Numbered from the stretch's first letter, positions 41,772-52,500 are shown. The stretch: DNA of 64,000 bases from Pediococcus acidilactici (GCA_024970065.1 CP103908.1:620001-684000); one strand, 5' to 3'. The notes: a model not told the origin generated them from the letters alone. Made by a program: numbers and translations.

Positions 41772-43652
41772 ATGTGCGGATTTGTTGGGTACGTTAACCA
41801 AACTAATGTCAATAAAGACACAATTAAATCAATGGCGGACCGGATCAAACACCGTGGTCCGGATGATGAAGCTTATTTTCAAGATGAACACGTTTCGATG
41901 GGTTTTCGGCGATTATCAATTATCGACCTCGCCCACGGACGTCAACCAATGCAAAATAACACTAAAACTAAAGTATTGACTTTTAACGGCGAAATTTATA
42001 ACTACAAGACGGTTCGACAAGAACTAAAGGACTTGGGTTACGAATTCAAAACTGACGTAGACTCCGAAGTGTTGATTCATGGTTACGACGCTTGGGGCCC
42101 AGAACTTTTGCAAAAGCTCCGCGGGATGTTTGCTTTTGTAATTTATGATGCAGAAAAACAAGAAGTTTTTGGCGCGCGCGATCATTTTGGGATTAAACCC
42201 CTTTACTATTACGATGATGGCGATGCTTTCCTATGGGCTTCTGAAATCAAGGCCTTTTTGGACCATCCTAATTTCAAAAAAGAATTTAACGAAGAATTGT
42301 TACCAATTCATTTGAGCTTTGAATTTATTCCTTCTAAGGAAACCATGTTCCGCAACGTTTATAAGTTGTTGCCAGGAACTTACTTCTTACACAAGAATGG
42401 TAAGACGGAAACGCACACTTACTTCAAATTTAATTACGATCACATTGACGAAAGCCAAACGGTAGAAGGCGACGCGAAGAAGATTCGTCAAATCGTTAAG
42501 GATTCGGTTGACGCGCACATGATTGCCGATGTAGAAGTAGGGAGTTTTCTTTCCAGCGGAATTGATTCAAGTTATGTTTTAGCGGAAGCTGCTAAATTAA
42601 AACCAATTCAATCGTTCTCGCTAGGGTTTAAAGATTCCAAATACAGTGAATTGAGCTACTCTACCGAATTTGCGAAAGAAATTCACCAAAAGAATACGCC
42701 GTTGTACATGGATGGTGACGATTACTTTGATATCTTGCCAACCATCATGTACTACATGGATGAACCACTATCTAATCCATCAGCAATGCAACTGTTCTAC
42801 CTTTCCAAGGGAACTCGTGAGAACGTTAAGGTTGCCTTGTCTGGGGAAGGTGCCGATGAATTCTTTGGTGGTTACAACACTTACCTAGAAGCTTTCACCT
42901 TCGAACGCTATCAAAAGCTAGTTCCGCAATTTATTCGGACGGGCTTGGCTAAGATGGTTTCAGGATTACCGCGTTTCCACGGTCGGCGCTTCTTAATGCG
43001 GGGAGCACAACCACTAAGTGAACGCTACTACCGGGTTAACTACGTCTTTAACCAACAAGAACGTAGTGAAATCTTAGCTAAACCTGAACTTAACGTCGAT
43101 TCAGGTGCTTACACCCAACACATCTTCGATGAAGTGCGGGGTAAGGACGAAATGACCCAAATGCAGTACTTCGATATCAATACATGGTTGCCATTTGATA
43201 TCTTGCATAAGGCTGACCGGATGAGTATGGCGAACTCGCTTGAAGTTCGGACTCCGTTGGTTGATCGGGAAGTCGCTAAATTTGCCGCAACTATGCCAAT
43301 TAAAACCCGGATTCATAAGGATGAAACCAAGGTTTCCCTTCGTCGGGCTGCTGAAGCTGAACTACCAGAACGAGTTGCAAAGAAGGAAAAACTTGGTTTC
43401 CCATCCCCAATTGCTAACTGGATCAAGGAAGACAAGTACCGTAAACGGATTGAAGAAGCCTTTAATTCCGACGTTGCGAAGAAGTTCTTCAAACCAGAAG
43501 CGTTAATGCACATTTTAGAAGAACACGTTAACGGTAAATCAAGTATGCAAAAGATCTTCACGATTTATACGTTCATCCTCTGGTATGAAGTTTACTTCCC
43601 AGAAGATACCACTGCGAAGACCGTGGAATTAGTACACAAGACGCAAGAATAG
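41772..43652 (+). CDS. asnB: Asparagine synthetase-like glutamine amidotransferase
   Basis: A 626-residue class II amidotransferase with catalytic Cys2 (MCGFVGYV), glutaminase motifs RHRGPDD-like and FNGEIYNY, and a synthetase domain with the pyrophosphatase motif SSGIDSSY near residue 260. By sequence it could make asparagine. In this operon with murE, a D-Asp ligase and aspartate racemase, it may instead amidate peptidoglycan, as AsnH does with D-Asp in Lactococcus and AsnB1 with diaminopimelate in L. plantarum. The ribosome site is AAAGGGGA. The murE gene follows after 18 bp. Confidence 0.92.
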   Translation: MCGFVGYVNQTNVNKDTIKSMADRIKHRGPDDEAYFQDEHVSMGFRRLSIIDLAHGRQPMQNNTKTKVLTFNGEIYNYKTVRQELKDLGYEFKTDVDSEVLIHGYDAWGPELLQKLRGMFAFVIYDAEKQEVFGARDHFGIKPLYYYDDGDAFLWASEIKAFLDHPNFKKEFNEELLPIHLSFEFIPSKETMFRNVYKLLPGTYFLHKNGKTETHTYFKFNYDHIDESQTVEGDAKKIRQIVKDSVDAHMIADVEVGSFLSSGIDSSYVLAEAAKLKPIQSFSLGFKDSKYSELSYSTEFAKEIHQKNTPLYMDGDDYFDILPTIMYYMDEPLSNPSAMQLFYLSKGTRENVKVALSGEGADEFFGGYNTYLEAFTFERYQKLVPQFIRTGLAKMVSGLPRFHGRRFLMRGAQPLSERYYRVNYVFNQQERSEILAKPELNVDSGAYTQHIFDEVRGKDEMTQMQYFDINTWLPFDILHKADRMSMANSLEVRTPLVDREVAKFAATMPIKTRIHKDETKVSLRRAAEAELPERVAKKEKLGFPSPIANWIKEDKYRKRIEEAFNSDVAKKFFKPEALMHILEEHVNGKSSMQKIFTIYTFILWYEVYFPEDTTAKTVELVHKTQE

Positions 43653-43670
43653 TTAGTTGGGGATGAGCAG

Positions 43671-45194
43671 ATGAAGTTAGAGTTAGGTACCGTAAGAACT
43701 GTACTTGCGGAACATCACCTATTGAAAAAAATTGAATCATCAACGACGACTGTCAATTCAGGAATTACTTATGATTCGCGAAAAGTAGAACCTGGAGACA
43801 TGTTCTTTTGTAAGGGAAACTTTAAACCAGCGTATTTGAAAGCTGCCCGAAAAGCTGGTGCCACCACGTACGTAGCGGAACGCGAATATCCTGAAGGAAC
43901 CGGCATGACTGCAATTATTGTAACCAACGTTACGAGAGCCATGGCGGTTCTTTCGGCTACTTACTACGGATTCCCGCAAAATGATTTGTTTATCATTGGG
44001 ATTACCGGAACGAAGGGGAAGACCAGTTCGGCATATTTTGCCCACGCAATTTTGAACCAGCAGTATCCGCAACAAGTGGCCCTATTTTCGACCATTGATC
44101 GAATTGTCGGTCCTCGTCCAGAGGATCAATTCAAGTCAGACTTAACGACGCCAGAATCGATGGATTTATTCCACGATATGCGTCAGGCCGTGGATAATGG
44201 AATGAAGTACCTTGTCATGGAAGTTTCTTCACAAGCGTACTTGCGTGATCGGGTTTACGGGTTAAAGTATGATTGTGGAATTTTTCTCAACATCACGCCA
44301 GACCATATTGGCCGCAATGAGCATAAGGATTTTGAAGATTACCTCCACTGCAAATTACAGTTGATGGTGAACTCTAAAAGGTGCATTATTGATGCGGATA
44401 CCAACCGCTTTGAGGACGTATATGGAGCTGCAAAAGCTACTACGGATCCGAAGCAGATTTACTTATTTAGTGCAGATCCTGCCAATGGCGGGGTCGATTA
44501 CACCATTAAGAATGCGGAAGACGATTTAACTAATAATCGATTTACCATTTCAGCCACAAATTCTACTAAACAAGTTCTGCCAATTACGGGAGAATACGAC
44601 TTGAACGTGGCGGGAGATTATAATCAAAGCAACGCGACGGCCGCCATTATCGCTGCTGCACTTGCGGGTGCGGACCGTGACGCGGCGCTAACACCGTTAA
44701 GCGAAATTGTGATTCCGGGTCGCATGGAGTATTTGGCAATTCCGGGACATGGCGTCGTTTTTGTCGACTATGCGCACAACTACGCGAGCTTACGGGCGTT
44801 ACTTAAATTCGTTAAACACCAATACCACGACGGAAAAGCTATCGTGGTAGTTGGAAGCCCTGGCGATAAGGGGATTTCACGTCGAGCTGGATTTGGTAAA
44901 GCTCTTAGTGAACAGGCTGACGTAGCTTATTTGACGACCGATGATCCGGGCTTCGAAGATCCGCAAGACATCATTGCCCAAATCATGGACCATATTGAGC
45001 CTGGAACGGTTGAAGTTCATCAAGTGCTGGACCGTCGTGAAGCGATCCGTCAAGCAATTGTAGAAAGCGGCCCTCATGACATCGTCGTGCTAGCTGGAAA
45101 GGGCGAAGATCCGTACCAAAAAGTGCGGGGAGTTGACACACCTTGGCCAACGGATATGGGCGTTGCACAAGAAGTGAAAAGGGGAATCAGTTAA
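43671..45194 (+). CDS. murE: UDP-MurNAc-tripeptide synthetase (MurE), L-Lys type
   Basis: MurE adds the third residue of the peptidoglycan stem to UDP-MurNAc-L-Ala-D-Glu in the cytoplasm. The 507-residue protein has the ATP loop GITGTKGKTSS (110-120) and a Lys in DYLHCKLQ (228) at the usual carbamylated position. The substrate-specificity motif is DDPG (424-427) instead of the DNPR of diaminopimelate enzymes, so L-Lys (or another basic residue) is expected. The stop overlaps the next start by one base. Confidence 0.9.
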   Translation: MKLELGTVRTVLAEHHLLKKIESSTTTVNSGITYDSRKVEPGDMFFCKGNFKPAYLKAARKAGATTYVAEREYPEGTGMTAIIVTNVTRAMAVLSATYYGFPQNDLFIIGITGTKGKTSSAYFAHAILNQQYPQQVALFSTIDRIVGPRPEDQFKSDLTTPESMDLFHDMRQAVDNGMKYLVMEVSSQAYLRDRVYGLKYDCGIFLNITPDHIGRNEHKDFEDYLHCKLQLMVNSKRCIIDADTNRFEDVYGAAKATTDPKQIYLFSADPANGGVDYTIKNAEDDLTNNRFTISATNSTKQVLPITGEYDLNVAGDYNQSNATAAIIAAALAGADRDAALTPLSEIVIPGRMEYLAIPGHGVVFVDYAHNYASLRALLKFVKHQYHDGKAIVVVGSPGDKGISRRAGFGKALSEQADVAYLTTDDPGFEDPQDIIAQIMDHIEPGTVEVHQVLDRREAIRQAIVESGPHDIVVLAGKGEDPYQKVRGVDTPWPTDMGVAQEVKRGIS

Positions 45195-46450
45195 TGGAAA
45201 GACCAGTAAACAACTTTACACCAATTCTTTTAGGGAGTGACTTTAACGCCTACGGAATGGCTCGTGCTTTTTATGAAATCACGGGAAGACGGGTGCAGGC
45301 TTATGCTAGTGCTACGCTAGCACCGACCCGGTTTACTAACATTGTGAACGTTGAAATTATTCCTGGTTTTTCTGAAGATCCGGTATTTATCGAATCAATG
45401 CGAAAAATTGCAAAAAAATACCAAGATTCGGATGAAAAGGTGATCCTACTAGGGATGGGCGACGGTTACGCGGAATTAATTTCTAAACATAAGGAAGAAC
45501 TTTCGCAGACCTTTGTTTGCCCATACATTGATTATGACTTATTGAAACAGTTGAATAATAAGGAACGTTTTTATTCAATTTGTGATCAATATGATCTGCC
45601 TTATCCAGCAACCAAGTTCATCACGAAGGCCCAATACGAAAGCGGCGAAACGTTCACTTCACCATTTGGTTTCCCAGTGGCTTTAAAACCGGCCGATAGT
45701 GTTGAATGGTTAGATATTCATTTTGAAGGCCGAAAGAAAGCCTTCCGGATTCAATCTCAGGCCGAGTTAGACGACGTGATTGCTAAAATTTACGACAATG
45801 GCTACACTTCCGATTTGATTTTGCAAGATTTTATCCCGGGAGATGATAGCAACATGCGGGTGCTCAACGCCTACGTTGACCAAAACCATCACGTAAAGAT
45901 GATGTGCTTAGGACATCCGTTGCTAGAAGATCCGGCGCCATCCGCAATTGGTAATTACGTGGCCATTTTGCCCGAATTCAACCAAGAAATTTACGACACC
46001 GTTAAAAACTTCTTGGAAAGCATTGACTACGTGGGGTACGCGAACTTTGATATGAAGTATGACCATCGTGATGGTAAGTTTAAGCTATTTGAAATCAACA
46101 TTCGCCAAGGACGGAGTAGTTTCTTCGTTACTTTAAATGGCTATAACTTGGCTCGCTGGGTGGTTGACGATTATGCTAACAACACTTTGGCAGACATGGA
46201 GCCAGTTTACGCTAACGACGTCATTGAAAATCGGAAACTATGGCTAGGGGTGCCAGTTAAGGTTTTCAAGAAATATGCTAAGGATAATGAAGAAAAAAAG
46301 GCGGCACTTGATTTGATTAATCGCGACCAGTATGGATTTACCGCGGTTTATGACGAAGACATGAATTTCAAACGCAGTCTTTTAATTTGGTGGATGAACC
46401 ATAACTACGTCAAGAATTTCCGAAAGTATTTTAAAGAAAACAAGGGGTAA
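45194..46450 (+). CDS. ATP-grasp ligase, probably D-aspartate ligase for the cross-bridge
   Basis: A 418-residue ATP-grasp protein resembling the D-aspartate ligases (AslA/Asl) that attach D-Asp to the side-chain amine of L-Lys in peptidoglycan precursors. Segments seen include LGMGDGYAELISKH, SVEWLDIHFEG and FDMKYDHRDGKFKLFEINIRQGRS, the last being the metal/ATP region. Neighbours strongly support the call: murE before it and aspartate racemase after it. It starts at the ATG in TTAATGG, overlapping the murE stop. The long upstream in-frame extension is inside murE and is rejected. Confidence 0.85.
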   Translation: MERPVNNFTPILLGSDFNAYGMARAFYEITGRRVQAYASATLAPTRFTNIVNVEIIPGFSEDPVFIESMRKIAKKYQDSDEKVILLGMGDGYAELISKHKEELSQTFVCPYIDYDLLKQLNNKERFYSICDQYDLPYPATKFITKAQYESGETFTSPFGFPVALKPADSVEWLDIHFEGRKKAFRIQSQAELDDVIAKIYDNGYTSDLILQDFIPGDDSNMRVLNAYVDQNHHVKMMCLGHPLLEDPAPSAIGNYVAILPEFNQEIYDTVKNFLESIDYVGYANFDMKYDHRDGKFKLFEINIRQGRSSFFVTLNGYNLARWVVDDYANNTLADMEPVYANDVIENRKLWLGVPVKVFKKYAKDNEEKKAALDLINRDQYGFTAVYDEDMNFKRSLLIWWMNHNYVKNFRKYFKENKG

Positions 46451-46455
46451 GTGGA

Positions 46456-47163
46456 ATGAAGGACTTTTTCACAATTATTGGGGGAATGGGCACGCCCGCA
46501 ACCGAAAGCTACATCCGGTTGCTGAACGCCCGCACACCGGCGCACCGGGATCAGGATTACTTAAACTACATTTTAGTTAATCACGCTACGGTTCCGGATC
46601 GCTCCACTTATTTAATGGACCATTCGCAGCCCAACCCGTATCCCGACTTGCTGGAAGATATTCAACAACAAAGTCAGTTGAATCCCGCCTTTTTCGTGAT
46701 TACTTGCAACACAGCCCATTATTTTTATGACGAGTTGCAAAAGGCTACTACAATTCCAATTGTGCACATGCCGCGTGAAACGGTTAAGCAAATTAAAAAG
46801 GAGTTTCCGGCTGCTAAACGGATCGGTATTATTGGCACCCCGGGTACCACGACGGACGGGATTTACGACCGGGAATTACTTGCGGAAGGCTACGAAGTCA
46901 TTAAACCAACCGCTGCAATTCAGGATTTAACAAGCAAGTTAATTTTTGATGATATCAAGGCCCAAAATAAAGTGGATGCCCAACTGTTCTACCAGATTTT
47001 ACGGTTAATGACGGAAGAACAGGGCGCCCAAGTAGTTATCTTAGGTTGCACGGAACTTTCTTACGCGCAAGAAATGGCCCATAACCATTCTTATCCGGTA
47101 GTCGATTCACAGTCAGTGCTGGTGGATCGTTCAATCGAATTAGCCTTGAAGTTGCGAAAGTAA
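46456..47163 (+). CDS. racD: Aspartate/glutamate racemase family protein
   Basis: A 235-residue cofactor-independent racemase that probably makes D-Asp from L-Asp for the ligase encoded just upstream. The two catalytic cysteines are Cys84 in VITCNTAHYF and Cys198 in VILGCTELSY. The opening GGMGTPATESY replaces the usual GGMGP. A glutamate racemase role is less likely because D-Glu racemases normally lie elsewhere and the operon context is D-Asp. It is 5 bp after the ligase gene, and the operon terminator follows. Confidence 0.88.
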   Translation: MKDFFTIIGGMGTPATESYIRLLNARTPAHRDQDYLNYILVNHATVPDRSTYLMDHSQPNPYPDLLEDIQQQSQLNPAFFVITCNTAHYFYDELQKATTIPIVHMPRETVKQIKKEFPAAKRIGIIGTPGTTTDGIYDRELLAEGYEVIKPTAAIQDLTSKLIFDDIKAQNKVDAQLFYQILRLMTEEQGAQVVILGCTELSYAQEMAHNHSYPVVDSQSVLVDRSIELALKLRK

Positions 47164-47186
47164 ACCAAAAAGTAATTTAATAAAAT

Positions 47187-47231
47187 AAGTTGAGGCTGGA
47201 AGATTAAGATGTCCAACCCCAACTTTTTTTG
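47187..47231 (+). terminator. Terminator of the cross-bridge operon
   Basis: AAGTTGAGGCTGG pairs imperfectly with CCAACCCCAACTT and is followed by seven T. Confidence 0.75.
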
Positions 47232-47253
47232 TTTTGAAATTAATGGGGGAATT

Positions 47254-48063
47254 ATGAGTAAACGAAAGAAAAGAAGAAATTCTAATAACTGGTGGCTAGT
47301 TTTAATTGTGGCTATCTTGGGGATGTTTTTAAAGGGCAATGACGTTCATCAAGTAACGAACAACTTGCTTAACCAAGTAATGCCCCAAAATGCGCAGACA
47401 ACCAAAAGTGTGACCGATAGCCAGCTATCACAATTAACGTTTAAATCAGGGGACCCGGCTTACATATATGTCAACCATAACCGGAGTACGTTAAATCCGA
47501 AAGATTGGAAGACCAACCGGATTGATTATGGTAATTTGGACCGTTTGAACCGGACGACCCAAGCAACTGGATATCTAAGCCGGGCTAATTTAGTAAAGTC
47601 GAACACCCGAACTAGCCAAACCTGGAATCCAACCGGTTGGCACCAAAAACGGGTTCGAATCAACGGACGTAGCGTTGAAATTCAAAACCGGGGCCACCTA
47701 TTAGCCTATTCGGTAACAGGTAAGTTTGACCAAAACGGTAATTTTAATCCCCGTAAATTTGGTTCCCTAGATAATCCAAAGAACTTAGCTACGCAGACTG
47801 CCTTCAGCAACCAACAAACAATGCAGATTTTTGAAGAGCGAGTACGCGACGCTTTAGCGAAAAATAAACGGGTAATTTATCGGGTTTCTACGGTATTTAA
47901 AGGCAACGACTTAATGCCGATCGGTTACCATTCTGAAGCAATCTCGACGGATGGTAGCCTTAATTTCAACGTTTTCATTTGGAACGTTCAACCGGGAGTC
48001 CGGTTTGACTACACGACCGGGCGTTCCCGGGTTGACCGAAGCATGACGGTTAGCCAAAATTAA
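47254..48063 (+). CDS. Membrane-tethered DNA/RNA non-specific endonuclease
   Basis: A 269-residue nuclease with a basic N-terminus (KRKKRR), one hydrophobic helix (about 13-27) and an extracellular DNA/RNA non-specific nuclease domain of the EndA type. The active-site motif reads QNRGHLLA (His148), a variant of DRGH with Asn in place of Asp. The downstream NLATQTAFSNQQTMQIFE segment supplies the metal-binding Asn. It may degrade extracellular DNA or act in DNA uptake. The start is ATG after GGGGGAATT. Confidence 0.87.
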   Translation: MSKRKKRRNSNNWWLVLIVAILGMFLKGNDVHQVTNNLLNQVMPQNAQTTKSVTDSQLSQLTFKSGDPAYIYVNHNRSTLNPKDWKTNRIDYGNLDRLNRTTQATGYLSRANLVKSNTRTSQTWNPTGWHQKRVRINGRSVEIQNRGHLLAYSVTGKFDQNGNFNPRKFGSLDNPKNLATQTAFSNQQTMQIFEERVRDALAKNKRVIYRVSTVFKGNDLMPIGYHSEAISTDGSLNFNVFIWNVQPGVRFDYTTGRSRVDRSMTVSQN

Positions 48064-48078
48064 AACTAGCTGATATTT

Positions 48079-48130
48079 AAAAAGGTAAGGAATTGAATTC
48101 ATAACCGAATTCTAGTTCCTTACCTTTTTT
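48079..48130. terminator. Bidirectional terminator, nuclease and RpiR genes
   Basis: AAAAGGTAAGGAA and TTCCTTACCTTTT pair, with an inner GAATTC/GAATTC hairpin and T runs on both strands. Confidence 0.8.
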
Positions 48131-48154
48131 GTTTAAGCTAAATTAATTGGCGAA

Positions 48155-48967
48155 TTAACGTAACTTACGACTTAAAATTGCTTCTACGGTTTGTTGGTAA
48201 TGCTGCTTGTAGTCTGGGTCGTGCAAGAGCATGGTCGATAAGACGTCAATCACATAGACAATTCCTAGTTGAGAGTTAATAAAGCGGGTATTGTCCACAA
48301 AATCACTGTATTGAACAAATAATTTACAATCGCTCATGGATGCTAGGGGGCTATCATCAAACGCGGTAATCGCAATGACTTTAAGATTGTGCTCCTTAGC
48401 TAGCTTAGTGGCCTCGTTGACTTCTGCCGAGTTTCCGGAAACTGAAAGCACGATTACTAAGTCATCACTTTGCATAATACTGCTGGTAATGTACATTGTA
48501 TGGCTATCGGCCGGAGCAAATGCGTTAATTCCCATACGCAAGAGCCGCTGTGATAATTCTTGAGCGTTATATCCCGAGCTGCCCAAACCGAAAACGAAAA
48601 TTCGGGGGGCATTTTTGATCAATTGTACAGCTTCGTCTAAAGCAGATTGGTCAATTTTTTTCCACGTTCCGGTGATCATTTGGTTATAAAAGTTGGTTAC
48701 TTGATCAGGCAAGGGGGCATTGTTTACGTCCTCCGTAATTGTGGAGGTTGCCTCTGCCAAACCTAGTTTAAACTCACTAAAATCTTGGCACCCCATTTTC
48801 TTGACAAAACGGGTCACGGTAGCGGTACTAACTTCAGCTTTTTTGGCGAGAATGCCAATGTTCATCTTTTTTACTTGGGAAGGGTGTTGGATTACTTTTA
48901 ACGCAATTTTACGCTCTTGGCGCGATAACGAAGGATATTTTTGTTCCACCGTCTCAAGAATATTCAT
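48155..48967 (-). CDS. MurR/RpiR-family transcriptional regulator
   Basis: A 270-residue regulator with an N-terminal helix-turn-helix (VSTATVTRFVKKMGCQDFSEFK) and a C-terminal SIS domain (IFVFGLGSSGYNAQELSQRLL) that binds a sugar phosphate. Members of this family control amino-sugar and sialic acid genes, so it is a reasonable candidate regulator of the nan locus 9 kb away, but no direct link is visible. The start is ATG after AGGAGG; an upstream ATG lies on the ribosome site. It is transcribed away from the adhesin. Confidence 0.88.
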   Translation of the reverse strand: MNILETVEQKYPSLSRQERKIALKVIQHPSQVKKMNIGILAKKAEVSTATVTRFVKKMGCQDFSEFKLGLAEATSTITEDVNNAPLPDQVTNFYNQMITGTWKKIDQSALDEAVQLIKNAPRIFVFGLGSSGYNAQELSQRLLRMGINAFAPADSHTMYITSSIMQSDDLVIVLSVSGNSAEVNEATKLAKEHNLKVIAITAFDDSPLASMSDCKLFVQYSDFVDNTRFINSQLGIVYVIDVLSTMLLHDPDYKQHYQQTVEAILSRKLR

Positions 48968-48982
48968 TGAGAACCTCCTCAT

Positions 48983-49520
48983 GGATCTTTGCTAATAGCT
49001 TTAATTATACGCTTTTATTTCATGATGATAAAAGGCTAGTTCTTTATAGAAAACAGAAAAATGTTTTTGAAGATAACTATGACGAGTTTGCAAAAAGCTA
49101 ATATTTGTACCATTTTTTTATCTTTAATGAAATATTAATGATACGCATAAATATTTTTGGCGATTTTTAACCGAAGCCTATCTCTAGCGGGTAAAATTAA
49201 TACTCGAATTAAAATTATAAAATATAAACTACAAAAGGGGTACAAAAAAACTTATTTAATATTTTTACACTATATACAATTTAACGGGTGTAGTGTATAT
49301 TCTTAGTAAATATTTAAGTTTGCCATTTTAAATAGTATGTTTAGGAAAAACTAGTGAAAAGACTGGGTTGATAAGCGAAAACAAGTTACTGAAATTTTTT
49401 ATTTAGTTGGTGAATCGAGGTATGGATGACCCCAACCGTGTAAAAGATTTGGGCTATTAAAATGGAATACAAAGAGAGTAGGTTAAGCACTAGTTAAAAC
49501 AGCATTGAAAAGTCTTTTTG
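48983..49520. other. AT-rich region before the adhesin, no gene seen
   Basis: About 540 bp of AT-rich sequence with no credible coding region. It holds the divergent promoters of the RpiR and adhesin genes. Two 7-bp arms, TACACTA (49266-49272) and TAGTGTA (49291-49297), are spaced 18 bp apart and could be an operator. Confidence 0.4.
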
Positions 49521-49530
49521 GAGGAACGAA

Positions 49531-52500
49531 ATGAATAAGGAACGCAAAGAACATTACAAAATGTACAAAGATGGTAAGAAGTGGATTTTTTGCAGTTTAA
49601 CGGTTATAAGCGTGGCACTTGGCACAGGTTTGGTGAGTACTCATGCGGCAGCCGATACGGTAAATAAAACTACTACCGAAATGCCAAGCTAGAGTACTAG
49701 TGCAAAATCAACTACAACGAATGCGCCGGAAGCAAAGCCGACTCCAGTTGAGGATGCTACATCAGCGAAAAAACCGGTTGAACAGGCTAATGTAGTAAAT
49801 AATCCAGACCAGTCCGCAACCACGCAAACGGCAACAACCGCAAATGCTGATAATAAGCGTAATGTGAACGAAGGCACTACCGAAAATAAAAGTACGGCAA
49901 CAACTACTCCGAACTCGAATGCAGCTAAAACTACGGACAACGAACAAGCTGGCCAGTCGTACGTTAACGACAACCGGAATAAAACTAATAATGATGATAA
50001 TCCAATGGTTTCAACGACGGACCGTTCGACTACGGAAAATCATAAAGAAAACCCGTCGACTAAGGAAAATGAAAGTTCAACTTCAAAGGCGGTCGATTCA
50101 TCAAATGTTGAAAACGATTTAACAACTTCCGATGGGAAGGAAAAAAGTTCGACAAAAAATGACGATGCTAAGAATGTAAAACAATCAAGCGACGTTACCA
50201 AGACTAAAACACGGGTAAAAAGTCAAACCCCAAGTGGCCAATTTGGGACAAGTACTTGGTATATCGACGAAAATGGGGTACTGCATTTCAGTGCCGGAAC
50301 CTTTGCGGATACGCAGAGTGTTACCAGTTTTAACCAAAATCCATGGTTCAATTATCAACGGCTAATTAAGTCGATTGTTTTCGATGGAAAAGTGGTTGCT
50401 GGAAGCAATTGTAGAGCGCTTTTTAATGAGCTAACTAAATTACAAACCGTAGAAAATGCGCAGAATTTTGACGTGAGCAAAGTCGAAAACATGAATTACA
50501 TGTTTGAAGGGGATAGCGCGCTAGAAAAAATTGACGTCCATAATTGGGATACTTCGCGGGTTACGAACATGAGTGCAATGTTTAAAGGTTGTACGGAATT
50601 AGTTACTCTAGACGTCTCTAACTGGGATACATCACAAGTAACGGATTTGTCGTCAATGTTTGCTATGTTGAGTGGTGATGGCAAAGTATCCAAGTTAAAG
50701 AATTTAGATGTATCCAATTGGAACACCTCTAAGGTAACTAGCATGAAGGGTGTATTCTATAGATGCGCTTCATTGCAAAGTCTTAATCTTGTTGGCTGGA
50801 ACACCGCAAACGTAACCGATATGTCGACTTTGTTTTATGGTTGTAGCGGATTGCAAGAGTTAAACACTTCTGGTTGGAATACGTCAAAAGTGACCAACAT
50901 GGAAAGAATGTTTTACCTTGTGGGAGTTGAGCGATTAGACATCTCTAGCTTTGATATGACTAAAGTGCGGAATTCAACGAAAATGTTAAATGAGATGAGT
51001 AACCTACGCGTTATTATCATTGGCTCAAAAAATCGCCTTATCGATGCTGATTTATCAGAACCCAATTTTCCCGGAACTCGTAATAAGTGGGTAGCGGTAA
51101 ATGGGGGAACTGAAAAGGACCCGCACGGAAACACGCTTTATACATCTCATAATCTTGATTTTAAAGGACCTTCTTCACCGGATACCTACGTTATTTCAGA
51201 ACAAGTAATTATTGATGGCCACGATAGTACCATCATTGCAGGGCCAAATAGTAAATGGAGCCCAGCGGATAACTTCGACGAAGCATCGGATGGGACTGGG
51301 GCACCGGTTGACCTTAAAGACATTACGGTTACGGGCACGGTGGATCCGCAAACACCGGGTGATTATGATATCACGTATAGCTATACGGATGCGTACGGTC
51401 GCCATGGTAGTAAAACGATTACGGTCCACGTGGTTAAGTCTGAAGCAAGTATAAATGGTCATGACAGTACATTAATTGCTGGTCCAAATAGTAAGTGGAC
51501 TGCAGCGGATAATTTTGACGAGGCAACCGACGCTGAAGGTAACCCGGTTGACTTAAAAAACGTCACGGTCCAAGGCAAAGTAGATCCTCATACCCCAGGA
51601 GACTATGAAGTTACCTACAGTTATACAGACGTTTCAGGTAACATAGTTAGTAAAACAATTACGGCCCACGTAATTGCCAGTCAAGCTAGCGTAGATGGTC
51701 ATGATAGTACCCTAATTGCAGGACCCAACAGTAAGTGGAATTCAGCAGACAACTTTGACGGGGCAAAGGATGCCGAAGGCGATCCGGTTGACTTGAAGGA
51801 CGTCACGGTCAAAGGTAATGTGAACTCCCAAGTGCCGGGAGACTACGAAGTAACCTACAGTTATACGGATGCGTATGGCAACACAGTTAACAAGACGATT
51901 ACGGTCCACGTGATTGCTAGCCAAGTTAATATAGACGGTCATGATAGTACGCTAATTGCGGGGCCCAACAGTAAGTGGACCGCAGCAGACAACTTTGATG
52001 GAGCAACCGATGCCGAAGGTAACCCGGTTGACTTGAAGGACGTTACGGTCAAAGGTAATGTGAACCCCCAAGCGCCGGGAGACTACGAAGTAACCTACAG
52101 TTATACGGATGCGTATGGCAACACAGTTAGCAAGACGATTACGGTTCACGTAAAAGCCAGCCAAGTTAACGTAAATGGTCATGATAGTACGCTAATTGCT
52201 GGTCCAAATAGCAAATGGACCGCAGCAGACAACTTTGATGGAGCAACGGATGCCGAAGGAAATCCGGTTGACTTGAAGGACGTCACGGTCAAAGGTAATG
52301 TGAACCCCCAAGTCCCTGGTGACTACGAAGTAACTTACAGTTATACGGATGCGTATGGCAACACAGTTAGCAAGACGATTACGGTTCACGTAAAAGCCAG
52401 CCAAGCTAACGTAGACGGTCATGATAGTACGGTGATTGCTGGACCAAATAGCAAATGGACCGCCGCGGATAATTTCGATGGAGCAAAGGATGCCGAAGGT

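Noticed and set aside
41609..41848. Minus-strand 79-codon hydrophobic frame before asnB
   Set aside because: It overlaps the asnB start and its leader, with no ribosome site or homologue that I recognise.
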